64,000 nt of DNA from Trichococcus pasteurii (GCF_900112935.1 NZ_FONM01000006.1:1-64000); one strand, 5' to 3'. Counted from the stretch's first letter, positions 16,319 to 26,629 are shown. Numbers and translations are program-made. The notes: generated by a model from the sequence alone, not told the origin.

Positions 16319-17236
16319 ATGCAGATTTCGTTTCAAGCTTTCGGTACCTACAACCAGATCATGGCGGAGGTGGATTGCCTGCCGCTGTTGGAAGAATGCC
16401 GGTCATTGTGCGAAGCTATCGAAGCCAAATTTTCCGCCTTCCAGCCCACAAGCGCGATTGCCGAAATTTCAGCGCAAGCAGGCATCCGCCCCATCGCAAT
16501 CGATGAAGAAACGTTTTTTATGTTAAAAAAAGCACAAGATTTTTCGAATCTTTCCAAAGGAGCGTTTGACATCACCATACGCCCTGCTACCGCGCTTTGG
16601 GGGATCGGCAAGAAGGGAAATTACGTACCTGTCAGCCAGGATCTCGAGCAGCTCAATGAACTTGTCGATTACACAGGACTCGTCCTGGACCAGAAAAACG
16701 GCACAGCCATGCTGCAGAAAGCCGGCCAGCAGATCGACCTGGGCGGCATCGCGAAAGGCTATGCCGCCGACCGGGCCAGGGGCCACCTCGCTGAGAACGG
16801 TTGCAGCTCAGCCCTGATCAATTTCGGAGGCAACATCGCAACGATTGGGAAAAAACAAAACGGAGAACGTTGGCAGATCGGCGTCCAGAATCCCTTGGCG
16901 AAGCGCGGCGCGTTCATCGGGACAATTGCTCTGACTGATCAGACGATGGTCACGTCAGGAGTGAACGAGTGCTTTTTCATCCGCGATGGGAAAAGATACC
17001 ATCATATTTTGGATCCGCGGACTTGCCGCCCGGCCGATTCTTCCTTGTTAAGCGTAACGGTCGTCGGCAACCGATCCATCGATATGGACGCCCTGTCGAC
17101 CGCTCTGTTCGTGCTCGGACCCGATGAAGGCGCCAAATTGGCTAATCAAACGGGCTGCCACGCCCTGTTCATCTTGACTAACCGGGAAATTTTTGCCACG
17201 GACGGTTTCACTAAAATGCTGAAAAGGAAGGTATGA
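16319..17236 (+). CDS. apbE: FAD:protein FMN transferase
   Basis: A 305-residue ApbE/flavin transferase. It covalently attaches FMN to a Thr/Ser in S/T-GA motifs of exported flavoproteins, using FAD and Mg2+. GGIAKGYAAD, NFGGNIATIG, SGVNE and DALSTALFVLG are hallmark stretches. No signal peptide or lipobox is seen. It lies 4 bp upstream of the protein it most likely flavinylates. Confidence 0.9.
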   Translation: MQISFQAFGTYNQIMAEVDCLPLLEECRSLCEAIEAKFSAFQPTSAIAEISAQAGIRPIAIDEETFFMLKKAQDFSNLSKGAFDITIRPATALWGIGKKGNYVPVSQDLEQLNELVDYTGLVLDQKNGTAMLQKAGQQIDLGGIAKGYAADRARGHLAENGCSSALINFGGNIATIGKKQNGERWQIGVQNPLAKRGAFIGTIALTDQTMVTSGVNECFFIRDGKRYHHILDPRTCRPADSSLLSVTVVGNRSIDMDALSTALFVLGPDEGAKLANQTGCHALFILTNREIFATDGFTKMLKRKV

Positions 17237-17240
17237 TACC

Positions 17241-18884
17241 ATGGATCAGAAAACAAAAAATAAACTGAAACGAAAAATGCGCCAGTTCAAAAAAATCAAC
17301 TTCGTCAGGAGGATTGTTCAGCTCATCTGCTTCCTCTTGTTGCCCGGATTCTTTACCCAGATCTATTCGAGCACAAAAGCCCTTGTGGTGGCAATCCTCG
17401 CCGGCAACTTTTCCTTGCAGGCGAACAGCGTCGACCTCGTTGTCGTACTGTCCGTCTATCCCCTCACACTGTTGTTCGGTCGCTTCTTTTGCGGTTGGAT
17501 CTGTGCGATGGGCAGCCTAGGAGACCTGCTGACCTCCATCCGCAACGGACTGAAAATCAAGGAACATCAAATCGGGGAGTCCACAGACAGCAACCTGAAG
17601 CTGGTCAAATACATTCTCCTACTTTTCTCCATCATTTTCATTTGGGTTCTCCAAATTGTCGCGATTCCGCAAGGACTCAATCCGTTGGATGCTTTCGGGG
17701 TTTTGGTTTCCCTGGAAAACCTGGATCTGTTGTTCACCACTTTCCTGATTGCGACAATCCTGTTGATCGGCATTTTGATTGCTTCCTTCTTCGTGCCGCG
17801 GTTCTTCTGCCGCTACTTGTGCCCGACCGGCGCCATCCTCAGCCTGGTATCCCTGCCGCGCATGCTGACAATCAAGAAACCAAGAGAGAATTGCCGCAAC
17901 TGCAACCTTTGCACGCAAAACTGCCCCATGTCCATCCCGCTTTACAAAACGGATAAATCCCGCTCCGGCGAATGCATCGAGTGCGGTCAATGCGTGATAG
18001 GCTGCCCAAAGAAAAACTGCAACATGCAATTCTTGGGGAGGGATTTGAACAGCAAGACTCTGGGAGCCGTTACAGCGACAAGCATCGTCGGGCTGAATTA
18101 TCTTGGGACGATTACGGTCAGCGCGATGGACTTCGAATCCGCTCAAACGATAACGACGATTGCCGAAGCTGCCACACAGCCCTCCACTGGAACAAGCACC
18201 GGCCAGTATCAGGATGGCACTTACGAAGGCAGCGCGCGCGGGTTCAAAGGTCTGATCACGGTTTCGGTCACTGTCGAAAATGGCCTGATAACCGACATCG
18301 AGGACGTTTCCAACAACGATACCCCTTCATTCTTCGAGAGATGTTGGAGCGTGGTCACGGGCGACATCATCGAAGCGCAAAGTACCGATGTGGATGCCGT
18401 TACGGGCGCAACCTACAGCAGCGTAGGGATCATGGATGCGGTCGCCGATGCCCTTTCCGGACAAACAGCCACCGCATCCACAGCAAGCGACTCAACTAAA
18501 ATTGAATCTGATACCAACGAGGAAGCAGCTTCATCCAGTTCAGAGGAGAGCGCATCAAGCAGTGTTTCTGCAGGGCAATATGCAGATGGCGTATATACAG
18601 GCAGCGGAACCGGCTTTCGCGGTGAAACGATTGTGGAAGTGACCGTCCAGAACGGACTGATAACCGACATCACAGAAACATCAAAACAAGACGATGACCA
18701 ATTTTTCTACCGCGCTTGGACCACCGTCATCGAAGAAATCATCACCGCCCAAGCAGTCGAAGTCGATGCCGTATCGGGCGCGACCTTCAGCAGCAACAGC
18801 ATCATGGAAGCCGTCTCCGATGCATTGGGTTTAGCTTTCGAAAATCCGAACAGCTCGCTCCCAAGCGGACACGGCGGACATTAA
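17241..18884 (+). CDS. NapH-type membrane iron-sulfur protein fused to two FMN-binding domains
   Basis: A 547-residue multidomain redox protein. Residues about 20-220 have NapH/YccM-like membrane helices with CGWICAMGS and CRYLCPTGA; about 225-270 have two 4Fe-4S ferredoxin motifs (CRNCNLCTQNCP, CIECGQCVIGCP). A helix at about 275-295 leads to an extracytoplasmic part with two FMN_bind domains, each ending in a flavinylation site: DAVTGATYSS and DAVSGATFSS, joined by a Ser-rich linker. It probably moves electrons across the membrane to an outside acceptor, with apbE supplying FMN. Confidence 0.85.
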   Translation: MDQKTKNKLKRKMRQFKKINFVRRIVQLICFLLLPGFFTQIYSSTKALVVAILAGNFSLQANSVDLVVVLSVYPLTLLFGRFFCGWICAMGSLGDLLTSIRNGLKIKEHQIGESTDSNLKLVKYILLLFSIIFIWVLQIVAIPQGLNPLDAFGVLVSLENLDLLFTTFLIATILLIGILIASFFVPRFFCRYLCPTGAILSLVSLPRMLTIKKPRENCRNCNLCTQNCPMSIPLYKTDKSRSGECIECGQCVIGCPKKNCNMQFLGRDLNSKTLGAVTATSIVGLNYLGTITVSAMDFESAQTITTIAEAATQPSTGTSTGQYQDGTYEGSARGFKGLITVSVTVENGLITDIEDVSNNDTPSFFERCWSVVTGDIIEAQSTDVDAVTGATYSSVGIMDAVADALSGQTATASTASDSTKIESDTNEEAASSSSEESASSSVSAGQYADGVYTGSGTGFRGETIVEVTVQNGLITDITETSKQDDDQFFYRAWTTVIEEIITAQAVEVDAVSGATFSSNSIMEAVSDALGLAFENPNSSLPSGHGGH

Positions 18885-18910
18885 GTTTCTGCATTATCGC
18901 TTGAGAGATC

Positions 18911-18965
18911 AAAAAAAACAAGTGCCCCGATCGATGCAAATTGCGCATCGGTCGGGGCACTTTTC
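18911..18965. terminator. Bidirectional terminator
   Basis: AAGTGCCCCGATCGATGC paired with GCATCGGTCGGGGCACTT, A-run before and T-run after. Confidence 0.9.
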
Positions 18966-18977
18966 CGTTTAATTTGT

Positions 18978-19418
18978 CTAAATGATAGTGGTATCAAAGC
19001 TGATGCTGGCAGGATTGATCAAGGTATCGCCGACTGGGCAATGCGATTCCACAAACTCCACGAAATGGCTGATTTCCGCTTCGGTATTATCAGCTTTGAT
19101 GTGGTAGACCGCATGAATGTCAGTAAAACCGATTTTGACATTCTCATCGCCCAAAAATCCGTCTGTGTTCAGGTTTCCGCTCACTTCAATCTCAAGTTCA
19201 TGGAGTTTGATGCCGAGCTTCGCGGCAAACATCCGCCCGGCGATGGCTTTACAGCTGCCCAATCCGGCAAGCAATGCCTCCACCGGGCTCAAGCCGATGT
19301 CCGTACCTCCGAATGCTTCCGGTTCATCCAGCACGATGGATTTGCCTCTGGCTTTGTTAATCACCTGGTAATTTTCGTGCAAACTGGTCGATGTCACTTT
19401 GAATAATTGATTTGGCAT
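18978..19418 (-). CDS. OsmC/Ohr-family peroxide reductase
   Basis: A 146-residue OsmC-like protein. The paired cysteines lie in LGSCKAIAG and ESHCPVGDTL. This YhfA-like branch reduces organic hydroperoxides in tested members; the substrate here is not known. It is monocistronic. Confidence 0.85.
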   Translation of the reverse strand: MPNQLFKVTSTSLHENYQVINKARGKSIVLDEPEAFGGTDIGLSPVEALLAGLGSCKAIAGRMFAAKLGIKLHELEIEVSGNLNTDGFLGDENVKIGFTDIHAVYHIKADNTEAEISHFVEFVESHCPVGDTLINPASISFDTTII

Positions 19419-19644
19419 ATCTGTTCCCCCTTAGTTGAAATTTGGTAAGCAAAGAATACCATCTTATCAACCGTTTGGATAACATGCGAAATCGAACACG
19501 TTTGATAGCTATAACAGAACAGACTTCGGGAAGGTGAGTCATCTGAACGCGCAAGGTTTTTGTTTCTTTTTGACCCAGAATCGGATATGATAACAACGGC
19601 AGGAACAAACGTTCTCGCTTATTTCAATTTCGAAAGGATTCAAC

Positions 19645-20265
19645 ATGACTGGAAAAACACACGTAGCGGTAGGGACTGCGGCCAGCCTGCTGGTTACGCA
19701 ACCCTCCACGCTGAAAGAATTATTCATCTGTCTAGGCGTAGCGATCGTCGGGTCTGTCATCAGCGACATCGATGTCACTACATCTGAATCCCATCAGACA
19801 CTGGACTGGATTCTCGGTTTGATTCTGGCGGTATCGGTCCTGCTGGCATTCGCAGAGTCCAGGTGGTCGCTCGGCATCTTCTCCGCCATCCTGAACCACA
19901 GCTCCTACTCCCGGATTTTTTTCGGGACCGTCATCTTCTTGGGTATCTGCATCTTCGGAAAGGAACAACCGCATAGGTCGTTTCTTCATTCCATACTCGG
20001 ACTGGCCTTATTGAGCATGGCGGTCTATATTCTGTCGCCGCTTCTGGTTCCTTATTTCGCAGTTGCGATGGCATCACATATCGCGATTGACATGCTGAAC
20101 CACAAGCGCGTGAAGCTTTTTTACCCGCTGCCCGGCGGCATCCGCCTCGGATTGTGCAGCGCTAACGGCATCGTGAACGGCTGGTTGTTCAAAATCGGCA
20201 GCCTGGTGGTCATCATCAAAATGATGCAGCTGATCGGCAGAATGGGATTGGCCTTCTTTTCATAG
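19645..20265 (+). CDS. YdjM-like DUF457 membrane-bound metal-dependent hydrolase
   Basis: A 206-residue protein with several helices. It carries MTGKTHVAVG, SDIDVTTSESHQ, HRSFLHSILG and ASHIAIDMLNHKRV, the His/Asp-rich motifs of the YdjM/DUF457 family of putative membrane hydrolases. Biological role is unknown. Confidence 0.85.
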   Translation: MTGKTHVAVGTAASLLVTQPSTLKELFICLGVAIVGSVISDIDVTTSESHQTLDWILGLILAVSVLLAFAESRWSLGIFSAILNHSSYSRIFFGTVIFLGICIFGKEQPHRSFLHSILGLALLSMAVYILSPLLVPYFAVAMASHIAIDMLNHKRVKLFYPLPGGIRLGLCSANGIVNGWLFKIGSLVVIIKMMQLIGRMGLAFFS

Positions 20266-20273
20266 ACGGTAAA

Positions 20274-20329
20274 ACAAAAACACAAGTTTTCTGGCAATAA
20301 TACTTTGCCAGGATGCTTGTGTTTTTTGT
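20274..20329. terminator. Terminator of the ydjM-like gene
   Basis: AAAACACAAG / CTTGTGTTTTTT stem with a nested CTGGCAA / TTGCCAG helix. Confidence 0.85.
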
Positions 20330-20354
20330 TCATGATTGGCTGAGTTACCCTATT

Positions 20355-20482
20355 CTCCGGCGAGAGCAGCCTTGGCCGGAGGTGAGATATCGAGTATATC
20401 GTTCTTCTCCGGCCAAGCACTCTTCGCAGGAGTTGCGCCCGCGTATTTCAACTGTCCTCCGGTGACAGACCCTTCACCGGAG
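20355..20482. repeat. Array R1 of 50-bp-period palindromes (CTCCGG/CCGGAG)
   Basis: Three units at 20355-20381, 20407-20432 and 20457-20482; unit starts are 52 and 50 bp apart. Each unit begins CTCCGG and ends GGAG and can form a short stem of up to 9 bp with an 8-nt loop (perfect in unit 3). Spacers of 24-25 bp differ in sequence. A decayed fourth start (CTCCGC) lies at 20512. The array lies just 3' of folE. Confidence 0.85.
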
Positions 20483-20541
20483 ATCCGGACTCGTTCGCGT
20501 TCCCCGCTATCCTCCGCTCAGCCACCCATCACCAACTAACA

Positions 20542-21153
20542 TCAGCCAAACTGATTCGAGCTATCTTTCGTATACAGCATCATCAGCTTATTGTTCAGCA
20601 TCGGATCGGTGTTGAAGCGTCCGCGCAGCGTGGTCGTAATGGTTTTCGCGCCTGGCTTCTGGATGCCACGGGTGGTCATGCAGCCGTGCTCGCCTTGGAT
20701 GATGACGGCTACGTCCTCCGATTCGGTGATCTTCTCCAGAATCTCCGCGATGTCGCTGCCGATCCTTTCCTGCAACTGCAGCCTGCGACCCGCCATATCG
20801 GCAATCCGGGCTATTTTGCTCAAGCCGATGACCTTTTGTTTGGGGATATACGCCACCGCAACCTTCATGTTGTACATCAACGCCAGATGATGCTCGCAGT
20901 GGCTGAATATCTCAATGTCCTTCATGAAGACAAGATCATTTTCGGCATTGCCAAAGGCCAGGTCATCCTCGAAAGTGGTGTTCAGCATTTCCGCGATTTC
21001 ATCGTTCGTGTAGCACATCCCTTTGTAGATGTCCTCATACATTTTGGCCACCCGTTTCGGAGTATCCTTGAGTCCCTCTCTTTCGGGATCGTCGCCCAAG
21101 GCAATCAGGATACCCCTTATATGCTCTTCGATTGCTTGTACATCAATTGCCAT
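20542..21153 (-). CDS. folE: GTP cyclohydrolase I
   Basis: A 203-residue enzyme making 7,8-dihydroneopterin triphosphate from GTP. Zn ligands: HCEHHL (Cys, His) and [10 protein letters not shown] (Cys). It starts 2 bp after the queE stop in the preQ1-controlled operon, so it supplies the queuosine pathway and perhaps folate too. No intrinsic terminator is visible after it, only the palindrome array R1. Confidence 0.95.
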   Translation of the reverse strand: MAIDVQAIEEHIRGILIALGDDPEREGLKDTPKRVAKMYEDIYKGMCYTNDEIAEMLNTTFEDDLAFGNAENDLVFMKDIEIFSHCEHHLALMYNMKVAVAYIPKQKVIGLSKIARIADMAGRRLQLQERIGSDIAEILEKITESEDVAVIIQGEHGCMTTRGIQKPGAKTITTTLRGRFNTDPMLNNKLMMLYTKDSSNQFG

Positions 21154-21155
21154 AG

Positions 21156-21821
21156 TTACACTCCTCTCTCGTTCGGATCCCAGATGATTTTGTGGAGCTG
21201 CACCTGCATGTTGACCCCATTCATCTGGTTGTCCTTCATGAAATCGACGATGCTTTCCAGCTCGATATCCCCGAACACCGGACTGATGAAGACACTGGCT
21301 TTTTCAGTAAGTTTGTATGCATTAATCAATTCCCGGGCTTTCTCCAAATCCGCCATGCTTCCCGATACAAATTTTACCGCATCTTTTTCAGTCAGATGAT
21401 CGAAATTTTCCAACGCCATCATCCGCTCCATCCCGCTGGAAGGAAGCTTGTAGTCCATCGTGAAGCTCGGCGGGTTTTCCAGATCCGAGAATTTGCTCAA
21501 CAACACGCTGCCGTTCGTCTCGATTTCGACATAGAGTTCCGAATCCTGCGAAAGCAACTCCAGAAGTTCTCCCATATCTTGCTGCAGCAACGGTTCGCCC
21601 CCAGTCAGGGTGACATTGGTGACCTGAGTGTCCTTGATGTAGGCATAGACCTCCTCGGCAGTCATCGGATCAAACGCGACTTTCCTGTCGTTGGCCCAAG
21701 CGGTATCGCAATAGCCGCAGTTCAGATTGCATCCCGCGAACCGGATGAAGGTCGCCAATTGCCCGCACCTGCGGCCTTCCCCATTGATGCTGACGAATTT
21801 TTCAACTACCTGCAATACCAT
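21156..21821 (-). CDS. queE: 7-carboxy-7-deazaguanine synthase (radical SAM)
   Basis: A 221-residue radical-SAM enzyme of queuosine synthesis. It has the CX3CX2C cluster motif (CNLNCGYC, residues about 31-38), NGEGRRCGQ for substrate binding and [10 protein letters not shown]. It directly abuts queD. Confidence 0.95.
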   Translation of the reverse strand: MVLQVVEKFVSINGEGRRCGQLATFIRFAGCNLNCGYCDTAWANDRKVAFDPMTAEEVYAYIKDTQVTNVTLTGGEPLLQQDMGELLELLSQDSELYVEIETNGSVLLSKFSDLENPPSFTMDYKLPSSGMERMMALENFDHLTEKDAVKFVSGSMADLEKARELINAYKLTEKASVFISPVFGDIELESIVDFMKDNQMNGVNMQVQLHKIIWDPNERGV

Positions 21822-22253
21822 TTATCTTACCCCACTTTCTTCATAAACTGCGCTGTTTGTTGGTGTTTCATAAACGGTCGCCCGCTTCACCTCATAGCCC
21901 AAGCCAGCCATCGTTCTGTAGAAATGTGCGGCGAAATTTTCGGCTGTCGGACGGAACGGGAATTCGATGACGGCAAAGCCGTCTTCCTTGATGCATTGCA
22001 GCGTTTGTTCCCGCATGGTCCCCTGCTCGATAATCAGCGCGTGATCCAAGTGATCCACGGCGGTCTTGAGGTCCCTTTTCAGATCCCCGAAATCCACTAC
22101 CATTCCGTCCAGTTGGCCGGATGCGACCAATGCTTCCGCTTGCACCTCGATTTCGACCCGCCATCTGTGGCCGTGGATGTTTGCGCATTTGCCTGCATAG
22201 CCAGCCAGAAAGTGAGCGCTGTCGAAGCTGTGTTCTGTTTTTAAAATATACAT
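21822..22253 (-). CDS. queD: 6-carboxy-tetrahydropterin synthase
   Basis: A 143-residue PTPS-family enzyme. Zn-binding HFLAGY, CANIHGHRWRVE (catalytic Cys plus two His) and the VDFGDLK and LDHALI motifs are present. ATG 22251-22253 follows GGGGGAG. It is the first gene of the operon; no queC is adjacent. Confidence 0.9.
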   Translation of the reverse strand: MYILKTEHSFDSAHFLAGYAGKCANIHGHRWRVEIEVQAEALVASGQLDGMVVDFGDLKRDLKTAVDHLDHALIIEQGTMREQTLQCIKEDGFAVIEFPFRPTAENFAAHFYRTMAGLGYEVKRATVYETPTNSAVYEESGVR

Positions 22254-22389
22254 TTTTTTATTTCTCCCCCTAAAGTTGTTCGCAGCACCGAAATTTTCCA
22301 GGCGCTGCTGCCGTTCTGCCGATCCGTCTTCCCAGAACTTTCCTTGTCTTTGATGGCTTCGAAATATGCAGATCACTACTATTTTTTTG

Positions 22390-22490
22390 CACAAAAAAAG
22401 GGCACACTATGCCCATCAACAATCGACCGCTTCAAATAAGCAGCAGTCAGGTCCTAGTTTTGATTTGAGACAGGATGGTTTCGAACTGTC
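22390..22490 (-). ncRNA. preQ1-I-like riboswitch with attenuator terminator
   Basis: On the minus strand, 22490-22453 reads P1 stem GACAG/CTGTC enclosing a loop with UUCG...ACC, then an A-rich tail ending CTAGG whose GG can pair with the loop CC: the H-type pseudoknot of preQ1-I aptamers. A switch helix (GCTGCTT/AAGCGGT) and a short terminator GGGCA/TGCCC followed by eight T (about 22393-22414) come next, before queD. The match is by eye. Confidence 0.75.
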
Positions 22491-22515
22491 TTATTCTGTT
22501 TTTTGACACTAATAC

Positions 22516-22544
22516 AGACTACTACAGGAAAAATAGATAGTCAA
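22516..22544 (-). promoter_or_regulatory. Promoter of the queDE-folE operon
   Basis: TTGACT (22539-22544), 17 bp, TAGTCT; a weak -10 but the right distance upstream of the riboswitch. Confidence 0.45.
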
Positions 22545-22577
22545 GTTGCCCCCGCAACAAAATAAGGCGAAGGCAGC

Positions 22578-22913
22578 TCAAATTCGTTCAAATTGTCTGA
22601 ACCATTTTCTTTTGTACGTCAGCCTGCCGTAATCGCCAATCACATACTTGCGGTACACCCCTCTGCCGACACGGAAGGTGATGCGTTCGCCACCGTCGAC
22701 TTCGAAGGTCATCACGTAGCTAGTTGTCGTCATCAAAGAGTCCCCGTTCATGTGACTCGCACTCTCCGTATCTTTCCCGATCAATTTGGCGTTTTCGGTA
22801 ACCTCCACAGCAGTCAGATTCAAAACCCAATTAAAAACCAGATACCCAAATACACTGATGATTCCGATGCTCGCCAGAATCATAATCAACTCAAAATCCT
22901 CACTCATACCCAT
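22578..22913 (-). CDS. DUF2500 membrane-anchored protein
   Basis: A 111-residue protein: one N-terminal helix (about 9-31), then a beta-rich domain with SYVMTFEVDGGERITFRVGR and GDYGRLTYKRKWF, typical of DUF2500. AAGGAG precedes the ATG. Function is unknown. Confidence 0.75.
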   Translation of the reverse strand: MGMSEDFELIMILASIGIISVFGYLVFNWVLNLTAVEVTENAKLIGKDTESASHMNGDSLMTTTSYVMTFEVDGGERITFRVGRGVYRKYVIGDYGRLTYKRKWFRQFERI

Positions 22914-22988
22914 GCCCCATCACACTCCTTGTTAAAATAATAACACTTTTTGATGGAATATTATAATGAATCACCGTCTAATATAAGA

Positions 22989-23134
22989 GGCGAATTGCCG
23001 AATATCGGACTATCATTCGATTATTTTATTCCAGTTTTGGGCGAAATTGCCGAATGCTGACTTGCATTCAACAATTTGACTCCTGTGCAGGCCAAATTTG
23101 TCGAATACAGCACGCCTATTCGACAATTCGCTCC
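22989..23134. repeat. Array R4: three 50-bp tandem hairpin units
   Basis: Units of about 50 bp start near 22989, 23039 and 23090. Each has AATTG-CGAAT-N11-ATTCG-CAATT type symmetry, so each transcript copy could fold into a long hairpin. The sequence differs from arrays R1-R3 but the period is the same. It lies upstream of the DUF2500 gene and 3' of the GH1 terminator. Confidence 0.8.
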
Positions 23135-23153
23135 ACAAAATCAACCACACCCA

Positions 23154-23193
23154 CGAAAAAGCTCTCCCACCAATTGATGGAAGAGCTCCTTTA
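23154..23193 (-). terminator. Terminator of the GH1 gene
   Basis: GCTCTTCCA / TGGGAGAGC stem followed on the minus strand by TTTTTCG. Confidence 0.8.
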
Positions 23194-23203
23194 TGTTCAG
23201 TAA

Positions 23204-24808
<1,605 letters not shown>

Positions 24809-24853
24809 CTATTGGCACGCCGTTGCAGGATTTCTTTTTGGGCGCTCATTTGT

Positions 24854-24868
24854 TGAAACATAATTTCA
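24854..24868. promoter_or_regulatory. Perfect TGAAACATAATTTCA palindrome, regulator-site candidate
   Basis: TGAAA-N5-TTTCA lies in the 219-bp gap between the GH1 gene and the DUF1349 gene. A similar TGAAA-N9-TTTCA overlaps the promoter of the RpiR gene at 33599, so an RpiR-family site is plausible. Confidence 0.45.
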
Positions 24869-24884
24869 TCATTTGGCTCTGTTT

Positions 24885-24912
24885 TTGTTTAACTTTTGAT
24901 TTAGGGTATAAT
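24885..24912 (+). promoter_or_regulatory. Promoter of the DUF1349 gene
   Basis: TTGTTT (24885-24890), 16 bp, TATAAT (24907-24912). Confidence 0.6.
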
Positions 24913-24943
24913 ATAAGCATATATAGTTGCGGAGGTTTGATAC

Positions 24944-25567
24944 GTGAGGAAAAATATGGAATTTAATAGTAACGATTTAAAATGGATAAGAGAACCTAAA
25001 AACTATAGTATTACTGACAGTAAAATAGAAATTATTACAGAACCTCATACTGATTTATGGCAAAGAACATATTATAATTTTAGGAATGATAATGCTCCTG
25101 TTTTGCAAATTAATACTGATGAAAAATACTTTTCTTTTATAGTAAAAACTGAATTTGAAAGCAATCATCGTTTTGACCAATGTGGAGTAGTTATGTATTT
25201 AGATAGTGACAATTGGTTTAAATGTTCTATTGAATATGAAAATGAAGATTTTCAACATTTAGGAAGCGTTGTTACGAATAATGGCTATTCTGATTGGGCT
25301 ACTACAGTTATTGATGCATCTATTAAATCTATGTGGTATAGATTTAGTCGAAGAGAGGATGATTATTGTATAGAATCATCGATTGATGGAATTAATTATA
25401 GTCAGATGCGTATATTTCATATGTGGAAAGGTAATAGCACTATTCAATTTGGTATCTATGCTTGTAGTCCAGAAAATTCATCGTTTAAAGCAAGATTTAC
25501 AAATATGGAGATAACAGATTGTAAATGGCTAGCTCATGATGGGCAAGCTTCAGATGGAAATGTATAG
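24944..25567 (+). CDS. DUF1349 (concanavalin-like) protein, AT-rich insert
   Basis: A 207-residue cytoplasmic beta-sandwich protein of the DUF1349 family (KYFSFIVKTEFESNHRFDQCGVVMY, WFKCSIEYEN, FGIYACSP). No signal peptide. GTG 24944 has GGAGG 8 nt upstream. Base use is strikingly different: 15 G+C in the 60 bases at 24961-25020, against 32 in 60 within the neighbouring GH1 gene (23881-23940), pointing to recent transfer. Function is unknown; it may bind sugars. Confidence 0.8.
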   Translation: MRKNMEFNSNDLKWIREPKNYSITDSKIEIITEPHTDLWQRTYYNFRNDNAPVLQINTDEKYFSFIVKTEFESNHRFDQCGVVMYLDSDNWFKCSIEYENEDFQHLGSVVTNNGYSDWATTVIDASIKSMWYRFSRREDDYCIESSIDGINYSQMRIFHMWKGNSTIQFGIYACSPENSSFKARFTNMEITDCKWLAHDGQASDGNV

Positions 25568-25623
25568 GGAGAAATTTCAATTTGATTGTTAGATTATTAT
25601 GAACAGTTTTAATATATTATGAA

Positions 25624-25656
25624 CTAAAGACCAGCGAAATTTCACTGGTCTTTTAA
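25624..25656. terminator. Terminator of the DUF1349 gene
   Basis: AAAGACCAG / CTGGTCTTTT stem. Confidence 0.8.
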
Positions 25657-25738
25657 ATTTATCATATGTCATCAACATTATTTTAAAACTGAGCCCATCA
25701 TTTAAATCGACAAATGGTATAATTGGGGCAAAACGGGG

Positions 25739-26629
25739 GTGCTATTTCTGAACATAATCAGCAGGATGAACCAAAGCCACTTTTTTTCGAACGCGGAGAA
25801 CAGCATCATCCATTTTTTGCTTGAAAACCCGGATGATTTAAAAAATGCCACAACCAAAGACCTAGCCACGAAAACCTTCACGAGCCCATCCACCATCGTG
25901 CGGCTTGCCCAAAAACTGGGCTTCCAAGGCTACAATGATTTCAAAATCGAATTCCTGGCCGCTGTCCAACAGATCGACAGTCCACTGGTTTCGATCGATG
26001 CCAATTTCCCGTTCAAAAAAGCAGATGGCATCACCGAAATATCCTCAAATCTATCTCAGCTTTTCGTGGATGCAGTCAAGGAAACCAATTCCCTAGTGGA
26101 TGAAGACACATACAATCAAGCCATCAATCTGCTTGACCAAGCGACCTTCATCGACATTTATGGCGTCGGCTCAAACCAGCACTTGGCCTATAATTTCACG
26201 CTTGATATGCGGCGCATCAACAAAGAAGTCACGACATCCACCAGCCAGCAGGAGCAACTCATCAAGGCTGCCACATCGAACAAAGACCGTGTCGCTTTGA
26301 TCATTTCCTACACTGGCGAAACAAAAGACATCCTTGAAATCTGTCAACTGCTGAAGGCTTCGGAAACGCCGATGATCTGCATCTCCAGTGTCGGAAACAA
26401 CAGCATCAGCGATTTGTGCGACATCACCTTGAACATCGTCACATGGGAAAAAATGTTCTCGAAAATCAGCACCTTCTCTTCCAGTGTGTCCACTCTTTTG
26501 GTGCTGGATATTCTGTATGCCGGCCTGTTCGCGCGGAACTATGATCAGAATAAGGAACGCTTGCTTCAGGTGAAGGCGAACACCACCGGTTTCCGCTCCA
26601 GAATCCAGCCTCTGATAGAGGATGTTTGA
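25739..26629 (+). CDS. RpiR-family regulator (HTH plus SIS)
   Basis: Up to 296 residues: an N-terminal RpiR helix-turn-helix (KDLATKTFTSPSTIVRLAQKLGFQGYNDFK) and a C-terminal SIS sugar-phosphate-binding domain (IYGVGSNQHLAYNF, ALIISYTGETKDI). TATAAT at 25718-25723 puts the transcript start near 25730, so GTG 25739 is doubtful. GGGGGTG would instead serve CTG 25748 (giving MNIISRMNQ) or, less well, ATG 25766. Probable control of the GH1 gene at 23204 across the inserted DUF1349 gene. Confidence 0.8.
   Translation: MLFLNIISRMNQSHFFSNAENSIIHFLLENPDDLKNATTKDLATKTFTSPSTIVRLAQKLGFQGYNDFKIEFLAAVQQIDSPLVSIDANFPFKKADGITEISSNLSQLFVDAVKETNSLVDEDTYNQAINLLDQATFIDIYGVGSNQHLAYNFTLDMRRINKEVTTSTSQQEQLIKAATSNKDRVALIISYTGETKDILEICQLLKASETPMICISSVGNNSISDLCDITLNIVTWEKMFSKISTFSSSVSTLLVLDILYAGLFARNYDQNKERLLQVKANTTGFRSRIQPLIEDV

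Noticed and set aside
21192-22244. 350-codon plus-strand ORF over queE/queD
   Set aside because: Shadow of two clearly recognised enzymes in one operon.
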